DNA of 64,000 nt from Prochilodus magdalenae (taxonomy: Eukaryota > Chordata > Actinopteri > Characiformes > Prochilodontidae). The stretch covers positions 173,501 through 237,500 of the forward strand of contig JAMWET010007209.1 in the NCBI GenBank assembly GCA_024036415.1. Reading direction: 5' to 3'. The notes below the pieces were generated by a model that was given only the letters and a program-made list of their open reading frames with translations, did no database searches and was not told the DNA's origin. A program made the position numbers and the translations under genes. Positions 27,506 through 38,899 of this stretch are shown here, piece after piece; the first letter of the stretch is position 1, and the number at the start of each line of letters is the position of its first letter.

Positions 27506-27705
27506 TAAAAGGGAACGTGCTATGTTTATGATTATGCATATACGATATTATTTCCATCTACAGTATATAGCTGTTTATACATGAAGTGTCCTTTGGTGTT
27601 TATGATGTGCATGTATGTAATAATATGTAGTAACACTAATGCTCTCAAATGTTTACAAATTCTTCCAAAGCCATGGGTGTTTTAACAGGCTGAGGAAATG
27701 TATAC

Positions 27706-27746
27706 CTGGCAGAAACAGTCCTGGCTTTCCCAACGTGTGATCCAGC
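27706..27746 (-). CDS. kcnq1: KCNQ1 coding microexon matching human exon 14 (helix C-D linker), shortened by two codons
   Basis: This is a 41-bp microexon with a CTTTTCCCAG acceptor and a GTATAC donor. The first base completes the Arg codon of the previous exon, then LDHTLGKPGLFLP follows, and the final G begins a Glu codon finished by the next exon. It lines up with human LDQSIGKPSLFISV, whose exon is 47 bp, so two residues are missing at the 3' end without changing phase. The region is the linker between helices C and D, which is poorly conserved in the family, so a length change is plausible. It is only 112 bp from the preceding exon. Its small size means homology-based gene models could easily miss it. 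Confidence 0.93.
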
Positions 27747-27857
27747 CTGGGAAAAGAAAGAATGTATTGAGCAGTTTAAAATTCCAATGCAACACTGTGC
27801 AGAAAGATACGGAATCACAGAAAAACTACAAGCTCTAGGGATGCTGCTGTTGCCTCA

Positions 27858-28067
<210 letters not shown>

Positions 28068-28294
28068 TCAAGTCACTAAATAACACCAGCCAGCCAGAAA
28101 ATGCAGAAAATGGTTCAGTAAGTGTTCAAAAACAGCAGCTTAAGCCTTTGTAACTGAATTATATGGTACATAAAACTGGAACACATAAAAGTTTCAATCA
28201 AATACTAGGGATGTGCAATACTACTGTAAACAGAGGTACTGAATTCACAACTGAGGGATTTCAGAATACTGGAATTAAAGGAGTTCAACTTTAC

Positions 28295-28370
28295 CTGAAA
28301 TTTCCTTCTGGCTACGAAGTACTGCATCCTCCTTATGACTTTGATTGCAGATCTATGCGCATGGGAGAGC
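28295..28370 (-). CDS. kcnq1: KCNQ1 (Kv7.1) coding exon matching human exon 12 (helix B)
   Basis: Internal 76-bp exon of the pore-forming subunit of a voltage-gated potassium channel (IKs current in heart and epithelia of other vertebrates). It is preceded on the minus strand by a pyrimidine-rich tract ending in AG and followed by GTAAAG. One base completes the previous codon, then 25 codons follow, including IKVIRRMQYFVARRKFQ. That is nearly identical to the KCNQ1 calmodulin/PIP2-binding helix B, where human has VAKKKFQ. The length and the final Gln codon match human exon 12 as I recall it. Two helix-B lysines (human 526 and 527) are arginine here, so charge is kept. The next exon lies 341 bp downstream. 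KCNQ2 to KCNQ5 differ in this stretch and in helix C, so KCNQ1 is the clear choice. Which teleost kcnq1 paralogue it is cannot be decided. Confidence 0.96.
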
Positions 28371-28789
28371 CTGTAAAGAAGACACAGATAAACCCACACA
28401 GGCAGCAGATTTGTAAAGTATATAATTAAAATACTCAGAATACAAAAATACTAATCTGCACAGTATGCAGATGAAGTAGATCAATGTCAAAAATGCCTGT
28501 GTGTGTGCTTAGGTATGGGGTGTATGTATCTGCCAGTAAAATGTTTGTTGATTTTTGTGATATTTTAAAATCCTCCGTTCATTTATGACATTTTATCATT
28601 TTAATTTCCTTCTCTCCTTTTCAAGTTAGGTAGAGTAGATATCACTCTTATCAGTGCTGCAGAGCTGTGGGCTGGATTCTCTTCATGTCTACCACTAAAC
28701 ATACGACCTCTGGGTTTATCTCTGACTTCAAAAAGCTGCTTCATCTATACCCCTACAGAAAAGAGGGTTATTCAAGTGTGCTATTTGTA

Positions 28790-29413
28790 TACTTCCTTTA
28801 AACTTTAGGTACTTACCAATGATATACTAAGCACCATTATAACTAAGCATACTTGGCTTATACTGACAAGTATATTTGGCATACGCTTCAGTGTACAGAA
28901 AGGCATCCAGTACAATATTTGTTTAAAAGCTTTAATTATACAGTATACTACCATGATCCTCACCCTGAGCTGACCTTATCCATGTGTTGTGTATTTTAAT
29001 ATGTGTAGTTCACTGGTAAACCTACCTAAAGTACGGTCACAGATATACGTTACGTTTAAAAATGATACCTACATTTGAATACAGTTTTATCTTTTAAGGT
29101 TAAATAACATGTTTAAGTATACATGCAGTATAAAAAGTACTAAACTAGTAGTTTATTAAGAGTATGTTTAAATGTGTACTTTCATAAATTAAAAAGTGGG
29201 ATAGAATTATATACCCAGGAAACTAACGGTATACATTTAAGCTTACTCTTAGTATATATATATATATACTAAATAAAAGTTCCAAATTAGATGCGTACTC
29301 AAAGTTTACTAATCTTACATCTAAGGTACACTTAGAGTATGAGCTAAAAAGTGGGCCAATGTAGTCCCAAGAAATAGTACACTTACTTAGGTACACAACT
29401 AGTATGTTGCAAT
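28790..29413. repeat. AAGTATACTT-rich dispersed repeat, left part
   Basis: The strand is unusually rich in AGTATAC, GTATACTT, AAGTATAC and GTACACTT words in both orientations, a pattern known from old foldback-like repeats in fish. It includes a (TA)8 run at 29255-29270. It stops at the insertion point of the element at 29414 and appears to resume at 30466. Confidence 0.5.
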
Positions 29414-30465
29414 TACAGTTTTTCTCAATTTTTTACACACAAATACTGGTACTTGAGACACAATGACCACAACATGTAACTCATGCACCAACCCCCTGAA
29501 GCAATTCTGCCAAACTACAAGCACAATTCCTGCTTTACACTCAAACTGCAGTTCTAAAACACACTGTTTTCAAAACACTACACACAATTTTCTGCATTTA
29601 TCACAAAGTTTTCACAAGGAACACACTGATATTCAAAATTCTAAAGTTAATTGCCCTACTATGCACACTGACTCATCACATGAGCTAACACAAGTCACAC
29701 AGGTTTACAATTAGCAATCAGAGCTTTAGCATAAAAGGGCAACAGGTGAGCTCTTCTGTTTTGGAGAAATGGATGCCAACATTGGCAAACAGAGGCAGAC
29801 ACGTGGAGATATAGCAGTTGATGCTTTTCATGGCTGGATTCGCCATGCTAGGCGATATTTCCCCCGCTGCTTGGCCCGGGAAAGCATTGCTTGTGATGTG
29901 GAAGAGGTGCTGTGGCCAGACTGAAACAGGAGAGAGGATGCAGCATAGTTTTTTGTTTTTTTTTTACTGTAACTGTGTACAGTAAATTCTTCTGTTGTTT
30001 TGTATGTAGACCACTGTATGTGCAACTTTCTGTTGGTTGGGATGTACACTGTATATTGTTTTGGTGGGAAAAATAAAATAGTTTTGTTACAGAGTATTTG
30101 TGTGTTCTGAGTATGAAATATTCTAAAATGGTTTACAGCACACTTATGTATGGTCTCTCTGTAGTAAGTGTCATTATGATGAGTGGAGAAGAAGTGTTTT
30201 CCATTCATCATAGTGTTTTACATTGAGCACATCAGTGTTCAACTGGTTCTTATAAATGTCTGTTCATATGATGGTTTGTGTGTGTCATCTAAAAACTAAA
30301 TACCACTTTAAGAAGAGATAACATAGTTTTGAATGTAAAGTTTCATTTTGCAGGAGAATTGAGGGGTTTTGCCCAGTGTGTGTGTGTTTTTTGATTTGTG
30401 TGTAGAGTTCTGAGAGTATGAGGTATGCTTTCAGAAAATGTGTGTAAGCAATCAGGAAAAATGTA
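29414..30465 (+). mobile_element. Tc1/IS630-type deletion derivative with terminal inverted repeats
   Basis: The left end reads TACAGTTTTTCTCAA then TTTTTTACACACA. The right end, reverse-complemented, reads TACATTTTTCCTGATTG then CTTACACACA. The imperfect inverted repeats are about 27 bp and are bordered by TA, the target site of this superfamily. At about 1.05 kb it is shorter than an autonomous element. Only a short frame with a transposase C-terminus remains (29769-29924). It sits inside an AGTATAC-rich repeat, so it is the younger insertion. The transposase in relatives ends with the same WIRHARRxFPRCLARE motif. Confidence 0.82.
29769..29924 (+). CDS. 51-codon frame: transposase start fused to transposase C-terminus
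   Basis: An ATG starts MDANIGKQRQTRGDIAVDAF, which runs directly into HGWIRHARRYFPRCLARE and ends SIACDVEEVLWPD-stop. The second half is the conserved C-terminal end of a fish Tc1/IS630-like transposase. The first half is not obviously part of that end, so an internal deletion that kept the frame is likely. It lacks the DNA-binding and DDE catalytic domains, so it cannot act as a transposase. Whether it is translated is unknown. Confidence 0.55.
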   Translation: MDANIGKQRQTRGDIAVDAFHGWIRHARRYFPRCLARESIACDVEEVLWPD

Positions 30466-30545
30466 ATACACTTACTACCTTTATTATATTTGGGAAATGT
30501 ACTTCAACTCAATATAATTCTTAATATACTATATAAACTACAGAA
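30466..30545. repeat. AAGTATACTT-rich repeat, right part
   Basis: Contains TACACTTACTACC, GTACTTCAACTCAATATAAT and TAATATACTATATAAAC words like those at 28790-29413, supporting one repeat split by the Tc1-type element. Confidence 0.4.
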
Positions 30546-30619
30546 TTTTTTTTTGAACTTTTTTTTGTAAGGGCAGCCTGAGACTCATGTACATACATGA
30601 ATACTATTAATGCTATATC

Positions 30620-30704
30620 AAGAGAAGAGAAGAGAAGAGAAGAGAAGAGAAGAGAAGAGAAGAGAAGAGAAGAGAAGAGAAGAGAAGAGAAGAGAAGAGA
30701 AGAA
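30620..30704. repeat. (AGAGA)n pentanucleotide microsatellite
   Basis: About 17 perfect copies of GAGAA/AGAGA. The minus-strand Ser-Leu-Phe-rich frame over it is an artefact. Confidence 0.98.
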
Positions 30705-30909
30705 AATGGCACTGGCGAAGATGAAAAAGGAATAGGTTCAAAGGAGGGTGTCACATCCTACTGACAGTGAGGAAACAAAAACACACGTCACAAACGTCTG
30801 GCCCTGAGGAATGCTGCCATGTCTGATCCACACATACATACACACTCATACAATGTCGCTGCTAAAATCTACATTCATCTGCACACAAAAGGCCAGGGAT
30901 TAGAATCAT

Positions 30910-31310
30910 GTACAGTGCTGTGCAATAGTCAGAGTATTTTCAGGTTTTCAGTGCCAGGGAAACATTTTTAGGCTGCATAATAATCATGACCCTCCATTTG
31001 TCTCCTCTTCTCACAATACAAAATGGCTATCCAGCACCAATGCTTTACCCCCTATAAAAACTCATTTAGATGATCAAAGTTTTCTAATCCTATTTTTTAA
31101 CATGACAGCAGGCAGCATTTTCTGATAAGGAACTAAGGACACCTTTTCTTCTAAGCCTCGCTCAAAATTTTTACATTCCATCTTAAATAGTGCATAGTGG
31201 TTGTATTGTTTGCAGCTGAGGTATTATAATAAACTGAATACAAAGTTATCTTGTTTTAATACTGGTAGAATTTTTGATAAGTAGATTAAAGCTGTCAAAA
31301 TTTCCTATAT
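30910..31310. mobile_element. Possible Tc1-like end fragment, relic F
   Basis: ACAGTGCTGTGCAATAGTCA at 30913 matches the terminal repeat of the same fish Tc1 family as relic C. No transposase codons could be recognised after it, so it may be a solo end or a non-autonomous copy. The right boundary is a guess. Confidence 0.45.
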
Positions 31311-31330
31311 GGAGTTTCATGCACAGAACA

Positions 31331-31380
31331 ATATATATATATATAATATATATTATATATAATATATAATATATATAATT
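31331..31380. repeat. AT-rich tract of TATA/TATTA words
   Basis: Near-palindromic TATATAATATATATTA sequence. Confidence 0.9.
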
Positions 31381-31779
31381 ACATAAATGCACTACATGTG
31401 GACATTTCAACTAGGACACTTCTACTTTGTGCGCCTTCCAACCAGTGCACACTCTACAACCAGTTTGTGGTTTGTCCAATCTAGACTACTGCAGAAACAC
31501 TGTGACCCTACAACTCAGCTAGAAGAGGACCCGCTCCCTATGTAGATATTAAGGGCTGATTTTAAGCTAAAGGCCCCCCTAAATCTTACACGCTGTTCCT
31601 TTAACTGAACACAACTAGAAAATGAACATTGTCCTTTTGATTCTCTCAACAGGAACAGCTAAAATGAATCTGAAAGAAAAGAATTATAAACCTATTAATC
31701 TATAAAACTGTTTTAAAGACTTTACTCTGGACCCTGAAAGTGACTGACATTGTTTTAAATTGTGCTCTGTGGAAAAAAG

Positions 31780-32030
31780 CAAGGAGAGGCCGCATGTCAG
31801 CCCGGCACTAGATAAGCCTTGCGCCGCGTTGTCTCTGAGATGCGCTTCATACAGCATGAATCAGTTCCCTCTGCTCAGGCCTTTGTGTAGCTCCAGCAGG
31901 AGACTGTGTTGTTTTGACGGCTGCTCTCTCCTCGTCTTCAGTCCGGACCCTCTGTGGCGTCAGCAGCAGAGAGGACGTCTTAATTAGAGCCGGGGACAGA
32001 GCAACAAAAGCGCCCAGCCGACAGACACAC
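31780..32030. promoter_or_regulatory. GC-rich, repeat-free island, candidate regulatory element
   Basis: Local GC rise with several CpG dinucleotides (for example GCGCCGCG near 31821, TCCGGACC, GCGCCCAGCCG). It contains a homeodomain-type TAATTAGAG near 31981 and a CRE-like GACGTC near 31972. No coding similarity was recognised. A promoter, an enhancer or chance are all possible. Confidence 0.3.
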
Positions 32031-32104
32031 ACAGTAAAGCATGCACATCAAAGGGAACGTCATGCACACTCTGTCCTCCCCCTACTCCCTCTTAGCTCTC
32101 TTGC

Positions 32105-32142
32105 TATATATCTCTCTCTCTATCTGTCCTTCTCTCTCTCTG
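32105..32142. repeat. (CT)n-rich tract
   Basis: TATCTCTCTCTCTATCTGTC followed by CTTCTCTCTCTCTGTG. Confidence 0.85.
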
Positions 32143-32514
32143 TGTGAGGTACAGTACATAAGTGAACATGTGCATGAAGACATCCGGACTGGAGCTTTTT
32201 CATGTGTATGTGAGGGAAGGGTTTGAGAAGAGAGCGCAATCGGGAAAGAAAACATATGCTCCGAAACCAAATAACACATGCAGTCAAATCATAAGTCTTC
32301 AATCTTCTGTGAGAACTGCACACACATGTAGCGCAAGCTTCCAACAACACGTCTGGCAAATGCACATTTGTCACATGCCACACACACACAAAACAAGAGG
32401 ATTCCCCAGAAAATTTCCAGAACTTTCTCTGTGTAATCCAGTTGCTAAGATGTAAATACAGATGTGAAATGAAGCATATTGTTAGCCGTACATTCTTCAT
32501 CATCAATAGCTCTT

Positions 32515-32757
32515 ATCATACTGTGTCCCAGGGGTGTTAGAGCCTATCCCAGCAGTCACTGGGCAGAAAACAGGAAACATCCAGGACAGCTTGTCACATC
32601 TGACAGCATCCAATTCACCTGACCATGTAATTGAACAGTGACAGGAAATTATTGCACCCAGAGGAAACTCACACCAACAGACAGAACTCTACAAAGAGAA
32701 CTGGCCCTTCTGGCTGTGAGGCAACAGTGCTACCCACTATACCACTTTGCTGCCCTT
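32515..32757 (+). repeat. Dispersed fish repeat (end fragment)
   Basis: GTGTTAGAGCCTATCCCAGC, then AGTCACTGGGCAGAAAACAG and AGGAAACTCACACCAACAGA, ending GTGAGGCAACAGTGCTACCC and ACTATACCACTTTGCTGCCC. These follow, in order, a very abundant fish repeat tail (GGAGCCTATCCCAGCAGTCA ... GCTACCCACTGCGCCACCGT). The class is not certain; it is probably the tail of a retroelement or SINE. Confidence 0.75.
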
Positions 32758-35617
32758 GAACCATACAAAGACAGCCATTTTATTTACACACAGCTATCAT
32801 AAAACAACGTCTCAGTTGTGTCATGTATTTGTTATCATACCATGTAATAACATCTGTGAAAAGCTTGAGGCTTTAACCTCTTGGGATGTGCAGTTCCTAT
32901 AATTACCATAATATTGGGATTTGTTATGGGTCTTTGGAACGTAGCGTTTCACATCACTGCACTCTGAATAATGTTGCTTACATCTTGGCCGTTTGACGCA
33001 TTTTGAACAATCGGTGGAAATCCTCCTTAATGGACATTCATTTTAGAAGGCTTTACCCCAATTTTGTACTGGGCCATCTCCCATGAAACACTCACACTAA
33101 GTAAAGATAGCTGGCAGTTTTAAATGGTGTAAAAACATGAACCCAGACATAATGACAAGGTATTCACATGACAGCAATGATATGTTTGCTTGTACTCCTG
33201 CAAACGTCCAGCGAAACAGCTCATGCAGATCTGCTGTGAACGAGCAAACATCCGTGTGTGTTTGTGAAGTACTGCCTTGTGTGTGTTTCTCATGTGTTGT
33301 GTGTGTATGCGCTCCGTGTTGAGCGACTCTTACAGCTTGGCATTAAGCATGGACTCCTCTTGACTGAGCACAGCTTAACACCCTCACACAAGCCCCACAT
33401 TGTGTTCCTGAGCCCCTCTATGATTTAGAGTGAGAAGGTTGTTGTCTCGTACTGAATGTGAGGCTTAGGACCGCCTGTGTGTGTATGCTGTACTTCACTA
33501 AGTCAGCTGGGGAGACCTTTAGAAAGAACACACACACACACACACACAGCCGAAAGCTCTCAGCAGGGACTGTGTCTTATTAACTAGCTGCAGATTATTG
33601 CAAACAGAACTCCTGCACTGTCATTGTAGATTCCACTAGAAAATTCTGAATCAGCTGACACTGAAAGCAGTATGCAGTTATTCTTCAGTGCAGGAAATTG
33701 GTCTTTCCTTGAGTAGCAGCCATTTGTCCAGCAAGTAATTAGTGTTCCGCAAGAACGGAAGCATATGTAGCAGCTAGCTGAAAAGTAGTCTTAGTGAAAA
33801 GAAGTCTTTTGAGTATTATTGAAAGAAATGCTTTACCATATTCAATATTACATGATTTCCACTATTTTAACTCTGTTCCAAATAAACAATAGCAAACTAG
33901 AAAATATTTCACTTAAAAATGTTCAGCCATGAATCCGAATTGCCACACATCATGGTAAAACCAGGGATCTCTAATGCTACTCCTGTAAAGCCACCAGCAA
34001 AACTGTCTGCCCTAAAAGTCATTAACATTCTAAGGATATTGCCTTAAGAAACAGGAATGTCGAGTTGGATAAACTGGCCAAACATGCAGGTTTTAAACAC
34101 TGAACATAAAATCAGTTTTAGGCCAGCCAGAAGTGTTCAATACCTGCCATTCTCTAGCAGTGAAAACCCAACATGCCTGGAGGAGCATCAGTGAACTCTA
34201 TACAGGACTTGAAGATGTGGCTCAAAAGGAGGGATTTTGGAGCACATAAACTAACCCACTATTTTACTGAACACTGAGCTACAGAAAGAGAAAAACACAA
34301 ATGTTGATCCCACTAATATGTAGCCATTTACTTCCATACCAAAGTTCGCAGGATGAGAAGTCTCAGTTAGTAAACCTGGCCTAACAACTGCTGTTTGATA
34401 TTCTCCTGATGGACTGGAATGAATAAATGATCACTTTAGCTTAGAAAACATTAAATAAACTAGACAGAAATTGTATTCAGAGTGTCCCAAGGCTAATTTT
34501 CAGCTCTGTAGGTGATGTCTGTCTTCACCACTCCATCTCTGCCATTCCGGAATAACATAACATGTACACTAGCAAGCAGCGTTTGTCTAATGTTTCAAAC
34601 AAGGACCGAGCCCCTCACCAGAGTTATTCTAAGAAACTGGTCCCTTTAACTTGCATAAATCTGCTGCCAGTGGAGTCCATATTCTTGTTGGTCACAGTAA
34701 AACATCAGTGTGTAAAATCAGCATTTCTGTGTGTTTACTGTATTAAAGGTATGGAATGTTTCCTTTACAGCTGCCTGAACATTGATATTTTATGAGTGCA
34801 ATTCAAACCGGTAAGAGTTTATTACTGTATTGTTTATTCTGAGTAAAAAAGCATGACTATAGTGTGACACTGTATTATATTTACAAAAATGTATGATTTT
34901 GATTTTGTTCAAAAACATTCACAAATGTTCTTTATATGAAATGAATACGATAGAAGAGAACTGAGAGATACGAAATCATGTGAAAAACAGCAAAGACAAT
35001 GTCCAAAATTGTCAAACAACATGTTTATTGGCATCTCATTTAAGAAGTTATTCCCTTAAACCATTTCACTGGCTTTCAGTGCTGTACTCTTACTGAAACC
35101 TTCACAGTGCTTTACAGTCGCTGGTTTCCAATTCTTTGTAGACATCTAATTTAACACACATGCCTGACTTAATCAAGGAGCATCAGAATGGGAGTCAATG
35201 GTTAGGTTGCATCTGGATGGTTAGATAGATGTGATTAGTGTTAATACAACTCACTATAAGAAAGGCAAATGAAGGATCAGTCTACTGTGTGTTATCTTTA
35301 AAAACAGGACATGTTTATTTCTGAGCTTAGTGCTGCTCTCAGACTTCTGGCCTGGTTTTACACAGCAGCACCAGCTTGGTAGTGTTTTGGTCTCCCAGAA
35401 ACAGAATCTGGCTGGGATCAGCAGGGCAGATTACTGACTTCCATGACATGTCAAAGTTACGAAATCTTGTTCTGGAGTCTTTGTTTTTCACTCTCCTCCA
35501 CTTTCTCTTTTATCAAGCTCAACTGTCTCTCTCACTACCTTTTTTTCTGTCCGACCCTAATGCTGGCGCCTGAGCAGCTTCCCTCCTGCCTTTTTCTCCG
35601 TCTCGCTCACACACACT
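32758..35617. other. Intronic stretch without recognised genes
   Basis: Holds a short (AC)n at 33529-33549 and TG-rich patches near 33260-33310. Nothing else is supported. Confidence 0.5.
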
Positions 35618-35691
35618 CAGTTCAACAGTTCGGGGTCTTGTCCTTTTATAATGCGCCAAATGTTTTCAAAGGTGACAGGTCTGGACTGTTT
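35618..35691 (-). mobile_element. Tc1-like family fragment, copy 1
   Basis: GTTCAACAGTTCGGGGTCTT, then ATAATGCGCCAAATGTTTTC and AAAGGTGACAGGTCTGGACT. This is the complement of the transposase region coding for PACSPDLxPIE in a fish Tc1-like family and matches that family's layout. It breaks off at about 35691. Confidence 0.6.
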
Positions 35692-35939
35692 TAGAAACAG
35701 GGATGTATTTGAAACCTTATATGCCTTACACGTTATTTTTTAATTTGTTGTAAGAACAAGATTATTGTATCTTCATAACCTTAAGACTGGAATCTAAAAG
35801 TGGAATCTTCCAAAAAAGTGTGCAAATGGGAATGCACTGTAAAGATATTTAATAGCAAATTAAAAAACTAAATATGAAATGAAAAAACTGAGAAATGTGA
35901 CATTTAAAAAAAATATATATATATATATGCCCAATTTGA

Positions 35940-36145
35940 AGCACGTTTTAAAAAGTTGGAACAGGGTTATGTTTACCATTGCATTCGTCGCCTCTTCTTT
36001 TAAGTGCTTGGAGGAAAACAATTGCTATAGTATTGAAAGTCATATGTTTCCTATTCTTGTCTAAAATAATCATAGCTTTTCCCCAGTTTGAGTTTTTTTT
36101 GCTTTAACAATGTGCCAAATGTTTTCAAAGGTGACAGGTCTGCAT
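35940..36145 (-). mobile_element. Tc1-like family fragment, copy 2
   Basis: It begins TTTTAAAAAGTTGGAACAGG and TTATGTTTACCATTGCATTC, near the end of the element, and runs to GCCAAATGTTTTCAAAGGTG and ACAGGTCTG. The last 29 bp are identical to 35655-35683 in copy 1. No intact transposase remains. Confidence 0.6.
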
Positions 36146-36610
36146 AGCCAACCATAGCGTTTTGGTTCCGCTGATCAGGTGCATGCTAAAGGCATTGGAG
36201 ATGTTCTCCAGTTCCGGCTGGGCAGCTGGATCATTAGGAAATTGCTGCCTCGTTTTCAAAGGTTGTCTGATGAGTACATTGATCTGTATGCTTTGTCTAT
36301 CTAACAGGAAAAGGAAATGGCCTTAGCCCCTCTAAGGCAAAAACAATCATGTAATCAACTTCAAAGTACTTCAAAGAGGCGAGAGGCCCATGAGAGAGTC
36401 GGAAGCTAACAACCGAAAGGGAGGATGCCATGCAATGAGGTGTAAATTTGTTACATGGAGATAAATAACAAAAACAAGATGAATCTGTTCAGCGATACAC
36501 CCTGTTCACACCCAGTGACTTTTACTCCTGTTCCAATGATTTACACACTGAGCTAAATATAGGTCAATACTGAGTGAGAGGCAAGCTCAAAGAGAGATAC
36601 CTATCACATC

Positions 36611-36649
36611 GAGAGAGAGAGAGAGAGAGAGAGAAAATGTTTTACTGGG

Positions 36650-36735
<86 letters not shown>
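36611..36735. repeat. (GA)n then (GATA)n microsatellites
   Basis: GA at 36611-36634, then about 21 perfect GATA units at 36650-36735. Confidence 0.98.
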
Positions 36736-37129
36736 TTTGATTACTTCATAGAGAAGAACATTGTTTTAACACCAGTCACATAAAAGTCAACAGGCATTTT
36801 CAAATTACGCCAAAAACTGAACAACTTGCCAAAAATGTGTCAACAGCAACGAATTCTATCTCTCTTTCTACTATATCTCAGAGTGTGTGATTTGCTACTT
36901 TGCAGGCCACAGTAAAAGTCAAAGCAATATAAAGACAGTACACTGTGTGCCGCCTATGTTCATCAGGGTTTTTCTGTATTTACAGTGCATTACGTGTTCA
37001 TTAAAAATGGTTCTACATTCGGTGACATTCCTAATTGATAAATAGATCAATATAAATATATAGAGAGAGTGTAGAGAGAAAGAGACAGAAAGTAGATACC
37101 GGGGGACAGCACACTGACCTGAGTGAAAT

Positions 37130-37400
37130 GCCGTGGCAGCGTTGGTGATTCATGCTCTTAATAGGATTGTGGGTTGTTTAGCAGGATTAGGCATGTTAAA
37201 GAAAGAATCTATTTATTGCTGCCTAGCTGGGGGTCCTTCAAGTACCTACACTGGGTCCGTTGTTGTTTTTTTTTCCTCCCCCAAACCAATTTATGGAATT
37301 ACCCTCTCAAGGCAAGACTGCTGCTGTGGCCTGAACGGCCTCAGCTTGGGGACTGATATTAGGATTAAATTGTCTGCTGTTTGATGCCCCAGGGTAATGC
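37130..37400. promoter_or_regulatory. Candidate conserved non-coding element with GGATTA motifs
   Basis: Balanced composition and no simple repeats. AGGATTA occurs at 37182 and 37361 and AGGATTG at 37162, the core bound by bicoid-type homeodomain factors (OTX/PITX). An 83-codon plus-strand frame here resembles no known protein. Regulatory function is inferred only. Confidence 0.3.
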
Positions 37401-38576
37401 TAGCACATGAGAGCAGAGTGCATGAAGGGAAGGGGCCACAGTCTCCATGTGGTCCTGAACAGAAGCTGTTCAGCCGGGCTTAACACTTTCTGCAGTGTGA
37501 GGGGGGACTTTGACCTTCAGAGAACAAGTTAGAGCCTTTCCCTTTCAGGATATGGTATTACGAAACCTAGTCATCTCTCAAAGAAGTTATTCCTTTGTCC
37601 GTTTTTAAGCTACCCACTCCCCTTAAATGAGAAGGGGGGTTATGGGGTGGCATAAAAGTCCCCAGCTCTAATTGGTGCTTTTTTCTGAGCATTGCTTTGT
37701 ACTTCATGAAGCCTAGTTTCTCCTGGCTGCTTCCTCCTGTTCAGGACAGTTGAACGTCCGGCCACAGAGATCACCAACTGTTCCTCAAGAAAAGCGCAGA
37801 AAATGTGGCAACATTCGGGCAAAAAACTAACCTGCTACAACTTTATCAAGCTTTGACCTTTCATTAAACTAATCTCCAGTCAAAACAGACATTGGGCAAA
37901 AGCTCTTTGTGTTTTAGTGTAGAAAACATGTATTTAAATGTAAACAGTGCAAAAGGTTCTACGTGTAAATGCCCATCTTTTTAGCTGTCAAAGAAATCTT
38001 GAGGGATATTCTCCCGCATGTCCAAAGTGCTTCTCATGATCAGAGCTGTGTGAACACAACACCAGCAGATAAATTCAAAAACATGCATATTTATATTCAG
38101 AATTATCATCAATGGATTACGAGAAGAACCTGAATGCTGAACTACTCGAGTTCTTCTAATGCCCCCGTTTCAGAAAGTCAAACAAAAGGGTGTGGCATAG
38201 CCGGGACCACAGAGGGCTGGTTGTAGTTCTTCTGAGCTAGAAAAAATGAGTCACCTTGTCTTTAGTGTGATATTATAGCAGTTAGTAACTTCACAGGGAG
38301 CAAGTGTGTGGCTCAACTGGCCATGAATAATCATACCATAAATGCTGAGGAGGATTAACATAAAATCAACATTTTTCTTTTTCCATAGACAAAAACTGTA
38401 ATGTAAAGTAATGTTACTGACTTTCAGCACTGAGGGCAGTAGTAAGAATTTATGAAGGATGTACGGATTCAATGAAAACATATGGAATCGCAAAAATGAC
38501 ATTATGTTGTGGACCCCTTATAGGCCACGATGCTACTTTTTCTTAGGTAAAAGAACAAGTAGTGCTCGGGGCTGTG

Positions 38577-38580
<4 letters not shown>

Positions 38581-38613
<33 letters not shown>
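38581..38613. repeat. (GT)n microsatellite
   Basis: About 16 GT units. Confidence 0.97.
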
Positions 38614-38614
<1 letters not shown>

Positions 38615-38836
38615 AGTTTTTTTACTCTAAGACTGATGTATTTTCAGTGTGTGTGTGACATACGACCATGAAAAGAAAACAGGGAAAGGAAAGCAGCCTG
38701 GCTCAGCCTGCGCTTGGCAGCAGTGCAGCAGAAGAGAAAGGACAAGGAGAAGAAGGAAAAGAACTGATGACAGTGAGAGCTTATCCTCTCCCTCAGGCCC
38801 CGAAGTTGTAAGAGGCCCTGCTGCTATCCATCATAT

Positions 38837-38878
38837 GCACGCACACACACACACCAACACACTCACACGCATACACAA
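38837..38878. repeat. CA-rich microsatellite
   Basis: Interrupted CA repeat. Confidence 0.85.
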
Positions 38879-38899
38879 AATTGGGTAAGCCATCAATCT

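Noticed and set aside
28163..28429. 88-codon plus-strand frame
   Set aside because: Antisense to the kcnq1 helix-B exon.
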